Source: Planctomycetota bacterium (lineage in GTDB: Bacteria > Planctomycetota > UBA11346). Taken from it: a stretch of DNA of 36,797 nt. Under the pieces are notes generated by a model. It was not told where the DNA came from. It saw nothing but the letters and a program-made list of their open reading frames with translations, and searched no databases. Made by a program: the position numbers and the translations under genes. Location: assembly GCA_014193115.1 (NCBI GenBank), contig BJHQ01000028.1, positions 1 to 36,797 of the forward strand. Reading direction: 5' to 3'. This document shows positions 7,959 through 15,813 of the stretch, one piece after another. Within the stretch, counting starts at the first letter, position 1. Every line of letters starts with the position of its first letter.

Positions 7959-8657
7959 ATGCCGACCCTCGCCCTCGAAGGCACCGGCGCCCGGATCACC
8001 TTCGCCGCCACCGGCCTGACCGCCGACCTGATCACCCTGACGCTCCCCGACCGAGCCAAGGACGCCATCGGCACCAGCCACCTGGGCAGTCTGCTGACCA
8101 CAGGAAACCGAGGCGGAAAGCTCGTCGATCCCGGCCAGGTGGTGGTCGAGTTCGACCACGCCCCCAGCGCCCCGGCCCTCCTGCGCCGCCCGCCCGAGCA
8201 GGTAACGATCAGCTACCCGCTCCAACCCGGCGACAGCCCGCCAGCCAAGCTGGTCTTCACCGCCTTCGCCACCGCCGAGGGCGGCGGGGAGCTGACCCCA
8301 GGCAACCGGCTGACCCGCCAAGTGACCCTGGCGTTGACCTCTGACCTGTCCTTCCAGCCCGCCGGCCCGCCGATCAGCAACGCCAGCGTCAGCCCAGTGC
8401 TGGAAGGTGTGACCAACAACGGCATCGGCACCTGGACCGCGCTGTGGGGCTGGTACAGCAGGAACACCGTGCCGGTGACCATCCCCATTGGCGTCAACAA
8501 CCGCTTTGTGCCCAATCCCCAGGCCCGAGGCCAACCAGTCGTTTTCCTGCCCGGTCGGCACTACGGGCAGTTCTCGACCGTGATCTCGGCAACGCTGGTG
8601 TGGGTCCTCAAGGGGCCGGATGGACAGAGACGGACGGCAACGGCGGGGGTGGGATGA
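7959..8657 (+). CDS. Second tail-tube-like protein fused to a GQP-type secreted-protein C-terminal domain
   Basis: Residues 1 to about 130 are a paralogue of the tail-tube-like protein at 1582 (LEGTGARI, SHLGSL, DPGQVVVEFDH, EGGGELTPGNRLT). Residues about 145-232 form a separate domain: GIGTWTALWGWYSRN, then IPIGVNNRF, then RGQPVVFLPGRH and a final LVWVLKGPDG segment. From memory, a similar pattern (G-W/Y-Y-N-R-N, IPIG-NNRF, GQPT-F-PGR, LVW-L) recurs at the C-terminus of secreted proteins in several environmental phyla, but I know no accepted name for it. It is the last gene of the tail operon. A decayed second copy of its final ~35 codons lies at 9618-9715. Confidence 0.6.
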   Translation: MPTLALEGTGARITFAATGLTADLITLTLPDRAKDAIGTSHLGSLLTTGNRGGKLVDPGQVVVEFDHAPSAPALLRRPPEQVTISYPLQPGDSPPAKLVFTAFATAEGGGELTPGNRLTRQVTLALTSDLSFQPAGPPISNASVSPVLEGVTNNGIGTWTALWGWYSRNTVPVTIPIGVNNRFVPNPQARGQPVVFLPGRHYGQFSTVISATLVWVLKGPDGQRRTATAGVG

Positions 8658-8687
8658 ACCGTGCTCCGACGGGTAGTTGCCTATTCG

Positions 8688-8906
8688 TTAGGTACCAGCT
8701 GCTTTCGCAAGCGCCTCAGCAAGCTCATCACGAATAAATTGTTGCAGCATTTTCCCATTCTCATTGAGGATCGTTTTTTTGCCCGCGCATACCTGGCAGG
8801 GCTCATCCGTCGGTGCCCCGTAACGCCACCGAACGCCCTTGGCTTTGCAGCTCACGCACGGCTGAGAAAAGTCGATCGCATCACCCTTCGTTGTAAATAG
8901 ACGCAT
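8688..8906 (-). CDS. Small four-cysteine putative zinc-binding protein
   Basis: The start is well supported by a GAGGAG six to seven bases upstream on the minus strand. The 72-residue product has two CxxC pairs, Cys17/Cys20 (CVSCKAKG) and Cys37/Cys40 (CQVCAGKK), each followed by a Gly/Lys stretch, resembling one half of a DnaJ-type zinc finger. A helical tail rich in Ala/Glu/Leu (LQQFIRDELAEALAKA) follows. It is encoded opposite to the flanking genes. It may bind nucleic acid or a protein partner; the family is not recognised. The convergent tail operon ends 30 bases downstream of its stop. Confidence 0.65.
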   Translation of the reverse strand: MRLFTTKGDAIDFSQPCVSCKAKGVRWRYGAPTDEPCQVCAGKKTILNENGKMLQQFIRDELAEALAKAAGT

Positions 8907-9082
8907 GATTTCTCCTCAGACGAGTCTGCTTGAAGCTCAGCAGTGTCAAATATCCAACACGGTCAGGTGGACCTCATCCCTCGATAGGCGGCCCGCTCAC
9001 GGCAACAGGCACCCGGCAATTTTTCCGGGGGTGCTGAGCCAAGGCCCGTTGCTGTGGCCTTCTCCCTTCCAACGTCGCCATC

Positions 9083-9523
9083 ATGGCCGATCCGCTCATG
9101 CCTGACCTGCTCGCCACAGGGGCCGCCAGCCTCGCTGCCGATGCAAACACCAGCCGATCTGAGCTGGACCGAATGGCGGCTGCATGGGCTGGCATCACCG
9201 TCCATCCCGACTGGTCGGCCCTACCGGTCGAAGTCCAGGTCGAGGCCTTGGATCAAGCCGTGCGTATCCAGGTGCTGCGCTTCCGCTCGAACGAGGCGGA
9301 TGCCACCTCCCTTGCCGAAGCCCAACGGTTGACCGCGTGGGCGGCCCGGCTCCACCCCGAGAGCTACGCAGTGCGAGCTTCGCTGGTCAAAATCATCGAG
9401 GCGATGCAGGCACCGGGCGCAGCGCACTGCCTCGCCGATGAGCTGCTGCGAGTTTTGGGGCGGATCCGCGAACGGGCGCCACTGTTCCGCCCAGATCGGC
9501 GGCTATCGGGGGACGGTACCTGA
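9083..9523 (+). CDS. Hypothetical soluble helical protein
   Basis: This open frame of 146 residues has normal-looking amino-acid composition and helix periodicity (SELDRMAAAWAGITV, EAQRLTAWAARLHPE, SLVKIIEAMQAPGAA). No motif, signal peptide or membrane segment is visible. No strong ribosome site precedes the ATG at 9083; an in-frame ATG at 9098 is an alternative start. It lies alone between the minus-strand zinc protein and a pseudogene fragment. I do not recognise the family and assign no function. Confidence 0.5.
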   Translation: MADPLMPDLLATGAASLAADANTSRSELDRMAAAWAGITVHPDWSALPVEVQVEALDQAVRIQVLRFRSNEADATSLAEAQRLTAWAARLHPESYAVRASLVKIIEAMQAPGAAHCLADELLRVLGRIRERAPLFRPDRRLSGDGT

Positions 9524-9617
9524 CCCTAATTCCCGTGGACAATCCGCTTCCAGTCTGCCACCGGATCAAATCCTGGATCGTGCCGGGCATCGTGGCATGA
9601 CCGGCAATTGGTGACGC

Positions 9618-9715
9618 CGAGGTCATGGACAGTTATTGACGGTGATCTCGGCGACGCTGGTGTGGGTGCTCAAAGGGCCGGATGGGGCGGGGAAGACAGC
9701 GACGGCGGGGGTGGA
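9618..9715 (+). pseudogene. Decayed duplicate of the 3' end of the tail-tube-like fusion gene
   Basis: In one frame this stretch reads GQLLTVISATLVWVLKGPDG followed by a TATAGVE-like end, close to the end of the protein encoded at 7959-8657 (GQFSTVISATLVWVLKGPDG and TATAGVG). The nucleotide match begins near 9618 and stays high to about 9715. Upstream sequence gives no corresponding N-terminal part. It is best read as the remnant of a second copy of the gene, or of its C-terminal domain, left by duplication and deletion. Confidence 0.7.
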
Positions 9716-9780
9716 GTGCTGGTCTGTCCGACCAGCCGACCGGTCAAAGGACCATCGATCTTCGGCGGAGGCAGACACAG

Positions 9781-9802
9781 GCCGACTTCGGGAGAAGTCG
9801 GC
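9781..9802. other. Perfect hairpin (9-bp stem, GGGA loop)
   Basis: GCCGACTTC at 9781-9789 and GAAGTCGGC at 9794-9802 pair perfectly around a GGGA loop. No T-run follows on either side, so it is not a standard intrinsic terminator. It lies in the 450-base gap (9716-10169) before the surface-protein gene; nothing else convincing is seen in that gap except a rise in A+T content from about 10040. Confidence 0.5.
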
Positions 9803-10169
9803 GCGCTGGTCATTCCGGCCTGGCGATGGTCGTAAAACCAGTGTGAGCCTGTGGTTAGCAGCGCTACGTGCGCGAACGAACTAGAGGAGAAGGGCCAACA
9901 AAAGTCGGTAAATCCGACAAAAGGACACTCCGCCACGGCTGACCGACAGAGAATACAAACCCACTTGACCGACCGTCGGAAGGCATAGAACGCCGACGTG
10001 CGTAGCGATTCTCATCATCAGGGTGCCTCCGAGTAACTCATATGAATAGATATTCAGTAAATTCCAAAAGTGAAGTACATGAAATGGCAATTTTGAGACG
10101 TTATGAAAATAATGCGCATGATGCCACTCAAACGGTTCACAGTTAACAAATCTTACCAAGAAATAAAAA

Positions 10170-13100
10170 ATGATCTCGTCAGCCTTGATAGTAAAAATGC
10201 AGTGTTCATGTATCACAATATTTGCGATGTTGGGGCTACTGACATCGCAGCTCTGTGCCGCAAATGGACCTCCGGTCCCGGTCGTGACGGTGGCCCCGTT
10301 GCCCACAGTATCGCCAAATCCCAACACCGTCGTTTTTGATGCCAGCGCATCTATCGACCCGAACGGCGACCCGCTGACCTACCAATGGCAGGAACCGACG
10401 CTGGGGATCAATACCACTGGCGCTGTGCTGAGCTACACCTTTCCAGCTGGGTTCTGGCACCTCGTACTGACGGTTCGCGATGGTATTAATGCCCCGGTAA
10501 CGCTAAACGTGCCAGTCCTGAATGCCACGACGCCCACGATCATTTCCACAACCGATTTCTCTGTGGATAGCGGGGTGCTGATCGTCAGCGGAACGACGAC
10601 GACCGTGAACGGATCGCACTCATTTCTAACGGTTCGTGTAAATACCTTGGGCATTGTGACAACGACGCCATCAACAGCGGCCCAAGAGTACTCCATGGTG
10701 CTCGGAGTGATGCAAGAACTTTGGATCGCGGCCGGCGGTAAAATTGATGTTTCTGGCTGTGGCTACCTCGCTGGCCGCACGCTTGGCAACACGACTACCG
10801 GCGGAGCGACTGGAGGGGTTTCAACCGGTTATGGAGCCGGCAGCTACGGTGGATACGGCGGCAAGGTTGGCACCGGAGTACGTCCCGAAGTGTACGGAGA
10901 CTGGAAGAATCCGAATGAGCTGGGGTCAGGCGGAGGCGGCGCTACGGGTGGCGCCGGCGGAGGGTTGATCCTGATCACCGCCGGCAGCATCAGCCACCTC
11001 GGAACGATTGCGGCCCACGGCGCCGCCAGCACTGGGTCGTATACCGGCGGCGGCGCTGGCGGTGGCATACGCATCCAAACCGGGAGCTATTCGGGTAGCG
11101 GCCTGATCCAGGCGTGTGGCGGGACCAGCAGCTATGTCGGCGGCGGTGGTGGACGCATCGCGCTGTACCATACCAGTGGCACCGTGGACCTGTCGAAATG
11201 CATCGCGTATGGCGCCGCATGGAACGGCACCAGCGTCACTGTCAGCGCCGCGAATCCAGGCGGAGCCGGCACGATTTACGTCGAGAAATCGACTGCCCTG
11301 CCAGGAACGCTGAAGATCGACAACGGCAGAACAGCGTTGGTGGCAGCGAACGCTACACCCGTCTGGCTAGGACTTCGCAATGTTGCAACAGACGATCCCG
11401 CGATGTTTTCCATCGATTTGAAATTGGGCGGGTATGCCGATGTGCTATATGAAGGAACCACTTCCACATGGCAACTGAGTGGATCGCTGGCGAGTCTTGG
11501 GGGCGGACGGCTGACCGTTGATCGCGTGACTGCGAATGCACTGACCTTAGCTGGTACCACGATGAGAGCAGATGCAGTGGCCACGACTGCCGGGGATTTG
11601 ACACTCACTGGAGCCACGGTGCTGGGGAACCCAAGCACGGCGAGCCAAGAACGCTCGGTGCAAATCACGGTTTCCGGTGCACTCACACTAGACGCCACCA
11701 GCAAAATTGATGTCACCGGCTGCGGGTACCTCGCCGGACGGACGCTTGGAAATACCACCTCTGGCGGAGCGACTGGAGGGGTTTCAACCGGTTATGGAGC
11801 CGGCAGCTACGGTGGATACGGCGGCAAGGTTGGCACCGGAGTACGTCCCGAAGTGTACGGAGACTGGAAGAATCCGAATGAGCTGGGGTCAGGCGGAGGC
11901 GGCGCTACGGGTGGCGCCGGCGGAGGGTTGATCCTGATCACCGCCGGCAGCATCAGCCACCTCGGAACGATTGCGGCCCACGGCGCCGCCAGCACTGGGT
12001 CGTATACCGGCGGCGGCGCTGGCGGTGGCATACGCATCCAAACCGGGAGCTATTCGGGTAGCGGCCTGATCCAGGCGTGTGGCGGGACCAGCAGCTATGT
12101 CGGCGGCGGTGGTGGACGCATCGCGCTGTACCATACCAGTGGCACCGTGGACCTGTCGAAATGCATCGCGTATGGCGCCGCATGGAACGGCACCAGCGTC
12201 ACTGTCAGCGCCGCGAATCCAGGCGGAGCCGGCACGATTTACGTCGAGAAATCGACTGCCCTGCCAGGAACGCTGAAGATCGACAACGGCAGAACAGCGT
12301 TGGTGGCAGCGACGGCTACGCCGGTCTGGCTTGGAAGTCGTGGAGTCACCAGCGACGACCCCGCGATCTGGAACATGGCGCTCGTCACCGGCGGTTATGG
12401 AGATCTGCTCGACGAAGGCCAGGTGGCGACCTGGCGTTTGTCGGGTTCGCCAGTCGTCCTCGGCGCCGGTCGTGTGCAGTTGAAAGCGATCGAAGCTGCC
12501 GGCCTCTCGGCCACAAACCTGTCGCTTACCACCAGCACGGTATCGGTGACCGGCAATCAGCCGGCTTCCTTCACTGGATGTACGGTGACCGCGGACAGTC
12601 TGACGACCACCGGCGGCGCAGCGATTACTGCCGCGACAGCGTCGACGATCACCACCGACGTCCTGACCGCCGGAAGTCTGACACTGACCGGATCGAACGT
12701 GCGTAGCAACGCCAGCACAGCGACCACAGAACGGAAACTACTGGTTACGCTCAGTGGTGCCCTATCGTTAGACGCCACCAGCAAGCTCGATGTCACCGGG
12801 TGCGGATTCCTCGCCGGCAGAACATTTGGCAACACGACGACCGGCGGCGCTGTCGGAGGTACATCCACAGCCGGTGCCGGCGGAAGCTACGGTGGTTACG
12901 GTGGACAGTACGGAACTGGCGTGCGACCAGAGGTTTACGGCGACTGGAAGAATCCGAATGAATTGGGGGCCGGAGGCGGCGGCCCCACCGGCGGCGCGGG
13001 TGGCGGCCTGATTCGGATCATCGCTGGAAGTCTGACGAACAACGGTTCGATCCTGGCCCACGGCAAACCAGGCCCCACGACCTACAGCCTTGGTGGGGCT

Positions 13101-14930
13101 GGTGGCGGCATCAAGATCCAAACCGGAGCCTATACAGGGACCGGCCTCATCCAGGCCTGCGGCGGAACCAGTTCATCCGGCGGCGGCGGCGGGCGCATCG
13201 CCCTCTATTACAGCAGCGGCACCGTGGACATGACCAAAATTATCGCCTATGGCGCTGCCTGGAATGGATCCTCGGCCTTTGCTGTCAATGGAAATAACGG
13301 CGGCGCGGGTACCGTTTATGTGGAAAATTCCTCGGCGCTGCCGGGCACGTTAAAATTCGACAACGGGCGCACGGCCTATACCACCACCAGTCCGACGTTG
13401 TTCTGGCTGGGTGCACGGGGAACCGCCACGGATGATCCGACCAACTATAGCATCGGCCTGATCACCAGCGGATACGCCGACATGGTTGATGAGGGCCAGT
13501 TCGCGACCTGGAATCTGACCGGAACGCCGGCCGTGCTCGGCGCTGCCCGGGTCAGTGTCAAAGCGGTGACCGCCAATGGCCTGACCGCAACAAACCTTTC
13601 ACTCACCACCAGCACCATAGCGGTGACAGGGAACCAGCCGGCTTCCTTCACTGGTTCCACGGTGATCACTGACAGCCTCACTACCACCGGTGGCGCGGCG
13701 ATCACCGCCGCGACAGCGTCGGCGATCACCACCGACGTGCTGACCGCCGGAAGTCTAACCCTGACCGGATCGACGGTTCGCAGCAACGCCAGCACAGCGA
13801 CCACGGAACGGAAACTCCTGGTTACGCTCAGTGGTGCCCTATCGCTCGACGCCACCAGCAAGATTGATGTTACGGGCTGCGGATACCTCGCCGGTCGAAC
13901 ATATGGCAATACAACGACCGGCGGCGCGGTCGGGGGCACAGCCATAGCCGGAGCCGGCGGAAGCTACGGTGGTTACGGTAGCCAGTACGGTACGGGCGTG
14001 CGACCAGAGGTTTACGGCGACTGGAAGAATCCGAATGAATTGGGGGCCGGAGGCGGCGGAGCCACCGGCGGTGCGGGTGGCGGCTTGATTCGGATCATCG
14101 CTGGAAGTCTGACGAACAACGGTTCGATCCTGGCCCACGGCAAACCAGGCCCAACGACTTACAATTCCGGTGGGGCTGGTGGCGGCATCAAAATCCAAAC
14201 CGGGGCGTATGCAGGAACGGGCGTCATTCAGGCATGCGGTGGGATCAGTCCATCCGGCAACGGTGGAGGAGGACGGATTGCTGTCTATCATAGCAGCGGC
14301 ACCGTGGACCTGACCAAACTCATCGCCTATGGCGCTGCCTGGAATGGAACCTTGGTCATTGCAGATATATTCCACGACGGAGTTGCGGGAACCATTTATG
14401 TCAAGAACACGACGGCTGTTTTCGGCGATCTCAAGATCTCAAATGGCAGGGTTTCCGACCAGATCGAACCGACGCCCATCTGGGATGGTGATCGATTTGG
14501 CAGCATCAATACGCAGCCGAAGTGTGTGGAAGATTTTAGATTGGCCGTGGAATCAGGTGGAACCTATGTTATCCTTGGTGATGGGTATGTTTTTGATGCC
14601 GACAACGATCGATTGATGGGGTGGGAAGAAGCTGCGCTCGGGACCAACCCACGTAACCGAGACACGAACGGCGACGGCCTGATTGATAGTGCAGACAGCA
14701 CTATCGACCCGCTCAATATGGATCAAGATGGCGATGGCGTGACAAATGCAGTGGAACGCCTGCGCGGCACGAATCCCTTCCGCGCCGATACCGATGGAGA
14801 CGGCGTCGGGGATGCCACCGATGTCTTCCCGACTGACGCGACGGCCACGGGCTGGCCTGCTCCATCGCCCACAGATGTGATCCCGCCCATCATCACTATC
14901 GATCGTCCGATTGGAGTCATCACTTTATGA
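10170..14930 (+). CDS. Large secreted repeat protein with PKD-like and calcium-loop domains
   Basis: The 1586-residue protein has an N-terminal hydrophobic signal (CITIFAMLGLLTSQLCAA; ATG at 10197 is an equally good start). A PKD-like domain follows (about 40-115: FDASASIDPNGDPLTYQW, LVLTVRDG). Four large units each carry a Gly-rich block beginning CG(Y/F)LAGRT-GN near residues 196, 517, 878 and 1236, with conserved GVRPEVYGDWKNPNELG and a G-G-rich beta region. The C-terminus has three DxDGDG-type loops (DTNGDGLIDSAD, DQDGDGVTNAVE, DTDGDGVGDATD; about 1500-1545), as in TSP3-like calcium-binding repeats. It should act outside the cytoplasm as an adhesin or matrix-type protein. Units 1 and 2 share a perfect 550-bp duplication. 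The stop overlaps the next start (ATGA). Confidence 0.8.
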   Translation: MISSALIVKMQCSCITIFAMLGLLTSQLCAANGPPVPVVTVAPLPTVSPNPNTVVFDASASIDPNGDPLTYQWQEPTLGINTTGAVLSYTFPAGFWHLVLTVRDGINAPVTLNVPVLNATTPTIISTTDFSVDSGVLIVSGTTTTVNGSHSFLTVRVNTLGIVTTTPSTAAQEYSMVLGVMQELWIAAGGKIDVSGCGYLAGRTLGNTTTGGATGGVSTGYGAGSYGGYGGKVGTGVRPEVYGDWKNPNELGSGGGGATGGAGGGLILITAGSISHLGTIAAHGAASTGSYTGGGAGGGIRIQTGSYSGSGLIQACGGTSSYVGGGGGRIALYHTSGTVDLSKCIAYGAAWNGTSVTVSAANPGGAGTIYVEKSTALPGTLKIDNGRTALVAANATPVWLGLRNVATDDPAMFSIDLKLGGYADVLYEGTTSTWQLSGSLASLGGGRLTVDRVTANALTLAGTTMRADAVATTAGDLTLTGATVLGNPSTASQERSVQITVSGALTLDATSKIDVTGCGYLAGRTLGNTTSGGATGGVSTGYGAGSYGGYGGKVGTGVRPEVYGDWKNPNELGSGGGGATGGAGGGLILITAGSISHLGTIAAHGAASTGSYTGGGAGGGIRIQTGSYSGSGLIQACGGTSSYVGGGGGRIALYHTSGTVDLSKCIAYGAAWNGTSVTVSAANPGGAGTIYVEKSTALPGTLKIDNGRTALVAATATPVWLGSRGVTSDDPAIWNMALVTGGYGDLLDEGQVATWRLSGSPVVLGAGRVQLKAIEAAGLSATNLSLTTSTVSVTGNQPASFTGCTVTADSLTTTGGAAITAATASTITTDVLTAGSLTLTGSNVRSNASTATTERKLLVTLSGALSLDATSKLDVTGCGFLAGRTFGNTTTGGAVGGTSTAGAGGSYGGYGGQYGTGVRPEVYGDWKNPNELGAGGGGPTGGAGGGLIRIIAGSLTNNGSILAHGKPGPTTYSLGGAGGGIKIQTGAYTGTGLIQACGGTSSSGGGGGRIALYYSSGTVDMTKIIAYGAAWNGSSAFAVNGNNGGAGTVYVENSSALPGTLKFDNGRTAYTTTSPTLFWLGARGTATDDPTNYSIGLITSGYADMVDEGQFATWNLTGTPAVLGAARVSVKAVTANGLTATNLSLTTSTIAVTGNQPASFTGSTVITDSLTTTGGAAITAATASAITTDVLTAGSLTLTGSTVRSNASTATTERKLLVTLSGALSLDATSKIDVTGCGYLAGRTYGNTTTGGAVGGTAIAGAGGSYGGYGSQYGTGVRPEVYGDWKNPNELGAGGGGATGGAGGGLIRIIAGSLTNNGSILAHGKPGPTTYNSGGAGGGIKIQTGAYAGTGVIQACGGISPSGNGGGGRIAVYHSSGTVDLTKLIAYGAAWNGTLVIADIFHDGVAGTIYVKNTTAVFGDLKISNGRVSDQIEPTPIWDGDRFGSINTQPKCVEDFRLAVESGGTYVILGDGYVFDADNDRLMGWEEAALGTNPRNRDTNGDGLIDSADSTIDPLNMDQDGDGVTNAVERLRGTNPFRADTDGDGVGDATDVFPTDATATGWPAPSPTDVIPPIITIDRPIGVITL
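10800..11349 (+). repeat. Perfect 550-bp direct repeat, copy 1
   Basis: Bases 10800-11349 appear identical to 11763-12312 (offset 963 bases = 321 codons), keeping the reading frame. All frames on both strands give the same translations in the two copies. Both sides diverge sharply: CTACC against CACCT upstream and AACGCT against CGGCT downstream. Confidence 0.9.
11763..12312 (+). repeat. Perfect 550-bp direct repeat, copy 2
   Basis: Second copy of 10800-11349, in frame within the same gene. Units 3 and 4 (about 12780-13370 and 13857-14450, offset 1077) are related but only partly identical, so the perfect pair points to recent duplication or gene conversion rather than shared ancestry alone. 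Confidence 0.9.
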
Positions 14931-15748
14931 GCATACCCACTGCATCTGTTCCAGCGCGATGGGTGCTGGGGCTGCTGATCGTTTCCACCTGCTTGGCGCT
15001 GATTGGCCGTGGATTGCATCTCGTCATCCACGCACCGATCCACCTCCCACCGATGCTCGCTTGGAGCGTGGCGATCGCCGCGTGGCTGGCCGCAGCGGTG
15101 TTTGTCATGGCATGGTGGCGCGCCTCCTGGCCTCCGCTGCTGCTGACCGCAACGGTCGTATCGACCGCCATTCTCGGTTGGTTCGGCTTCGTGTCGTGGT
15201 CCAAGGATCCCCTCCAAGCGCATGTGTTCCTCAAATTCGCCAGCCAGATCATGACTCCCCTGCTGACGTGGTGGTGTCTGCGAGGTCAACTTCCCACGGT
15301 CAAATGGATCGGCTTGGTGGTTCTCGCCTGCACATTCGCTGGGCATGGCTTCCTCGATGTCGGCATTCCAAAGGTTCCTGCAGAGTACCTGGAGACAACA
15401 CAAAAGGTGCTGGGCGTCGAACAAAGCGCGGCTCGCTCGTTCCTGATGGCTGCGGGTATCGGAGACTTCCTGGTCAGCATCCTATGCTGGTGGGGATTGA
15501 CGAGGCAGCCGGCGTTGGTGGCGATGGTAGCGTGGGGATTCGCCACCAATTTCGCCCGGGTCGTTGCCTATGGGCAGTGCGGTATGTTCATGTGGGCCGA
15601 GCCGTGGTTCTTCGAATCCTTGGCCCGACTCCCACACGGTCTGATTCCCCTCGCGCTTTGCCTCCTCTGGCTAAAACCTCAATCGACATCTTCTGGTACC
15701 CCAGCTGTCACAGGGCCGCCAATCGGGCTTCCGGCTTCGCTGCGCTGA
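14927..15748 (+). CDS. Multi-pass membrane protein of unknown function
   Basis: The start codon overlaps the stop of the surface-protein gene (ATGA at 14927-14930). The 273-residue product has about seven hydrophobic segments (for example VLGLLIVSTCLALIG, AWSVAIAAWLAAAVFVMAW, PLLLTATVVSTAILGWFGF, WIGLVVLACTFAG and HGLIPLALCLLWL) with short loops and a Pro/Thr/Ser-rich C-terminal tail. No transporter, sensor or enzyme signature is recognised. Translational coupling to the surface protein and the Rhs gene 65 bases downstream suggests a shared envelope-related role, perhaps in anchoring or export, but this is inference from position only. Confidence 0.7.
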   Translation: MSIPTASVPARWVLGLLIVSTCLALIGRGLHLVIHAPIHLPPMLAWSVAIAAWLAAAVFVMAWWRASWPPLLLTATVVSTAILGWFGFVSWSKDPLQAHVFLKFASQIMTPLLTWWCLRGQLPTVKWIGLVVLACTFAGHGFLDVGIPKVPAEYLETTQKVLGVEQSAARSFLMAAGIGDFLVSILCWWGLTRQPALVAMVAWGFATNFARVVAYGQCGMFMWAEPWFFESLARLPHGLIPLALCLLWLKPQSTSSGTPAVTGPPIGLPASLR

Positions 15749-15813
15749 GTTGGACCAATAACTCGTTCCTTCAATCCATCATTCCTCAACCCCAAAACCA
15801 TTCTGGTTGGTCC

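Noticed and set aside
9009..9034. GCACCCGG / CCGGGGGTGC inverted repeat as a terminator
   Set aside because: The stem is imperfect and no T-run follows on either strand; it is not at a gene end.
9881..10327. Minus-strand ORF of 148 codons opposite the start of the surface protein
   Set aside because: No ribosome site or recognisable motif; it overlaps the signal peptide region of the large + strand gene.
10744..12276. Repeated small ORFs on both strands in the surface-protein gene
   Set aside because: They are identical in pairs only because of the 550-bp duplication and are shadows of the large reading frame.
10800..12312. CRISPR-like or tandem non-coding repeat
   Set aside because: The two copies are long, in frame and part of one protein; there are no short regular spacers.
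14911..15813. N-terminal extension of the Rhs frame by about 300 codons
   Set aside because: The frame is open but overlaps the membrane-protein gene and has no protein-like composition; a signal peptide begins exactly at the ATG at 15814.
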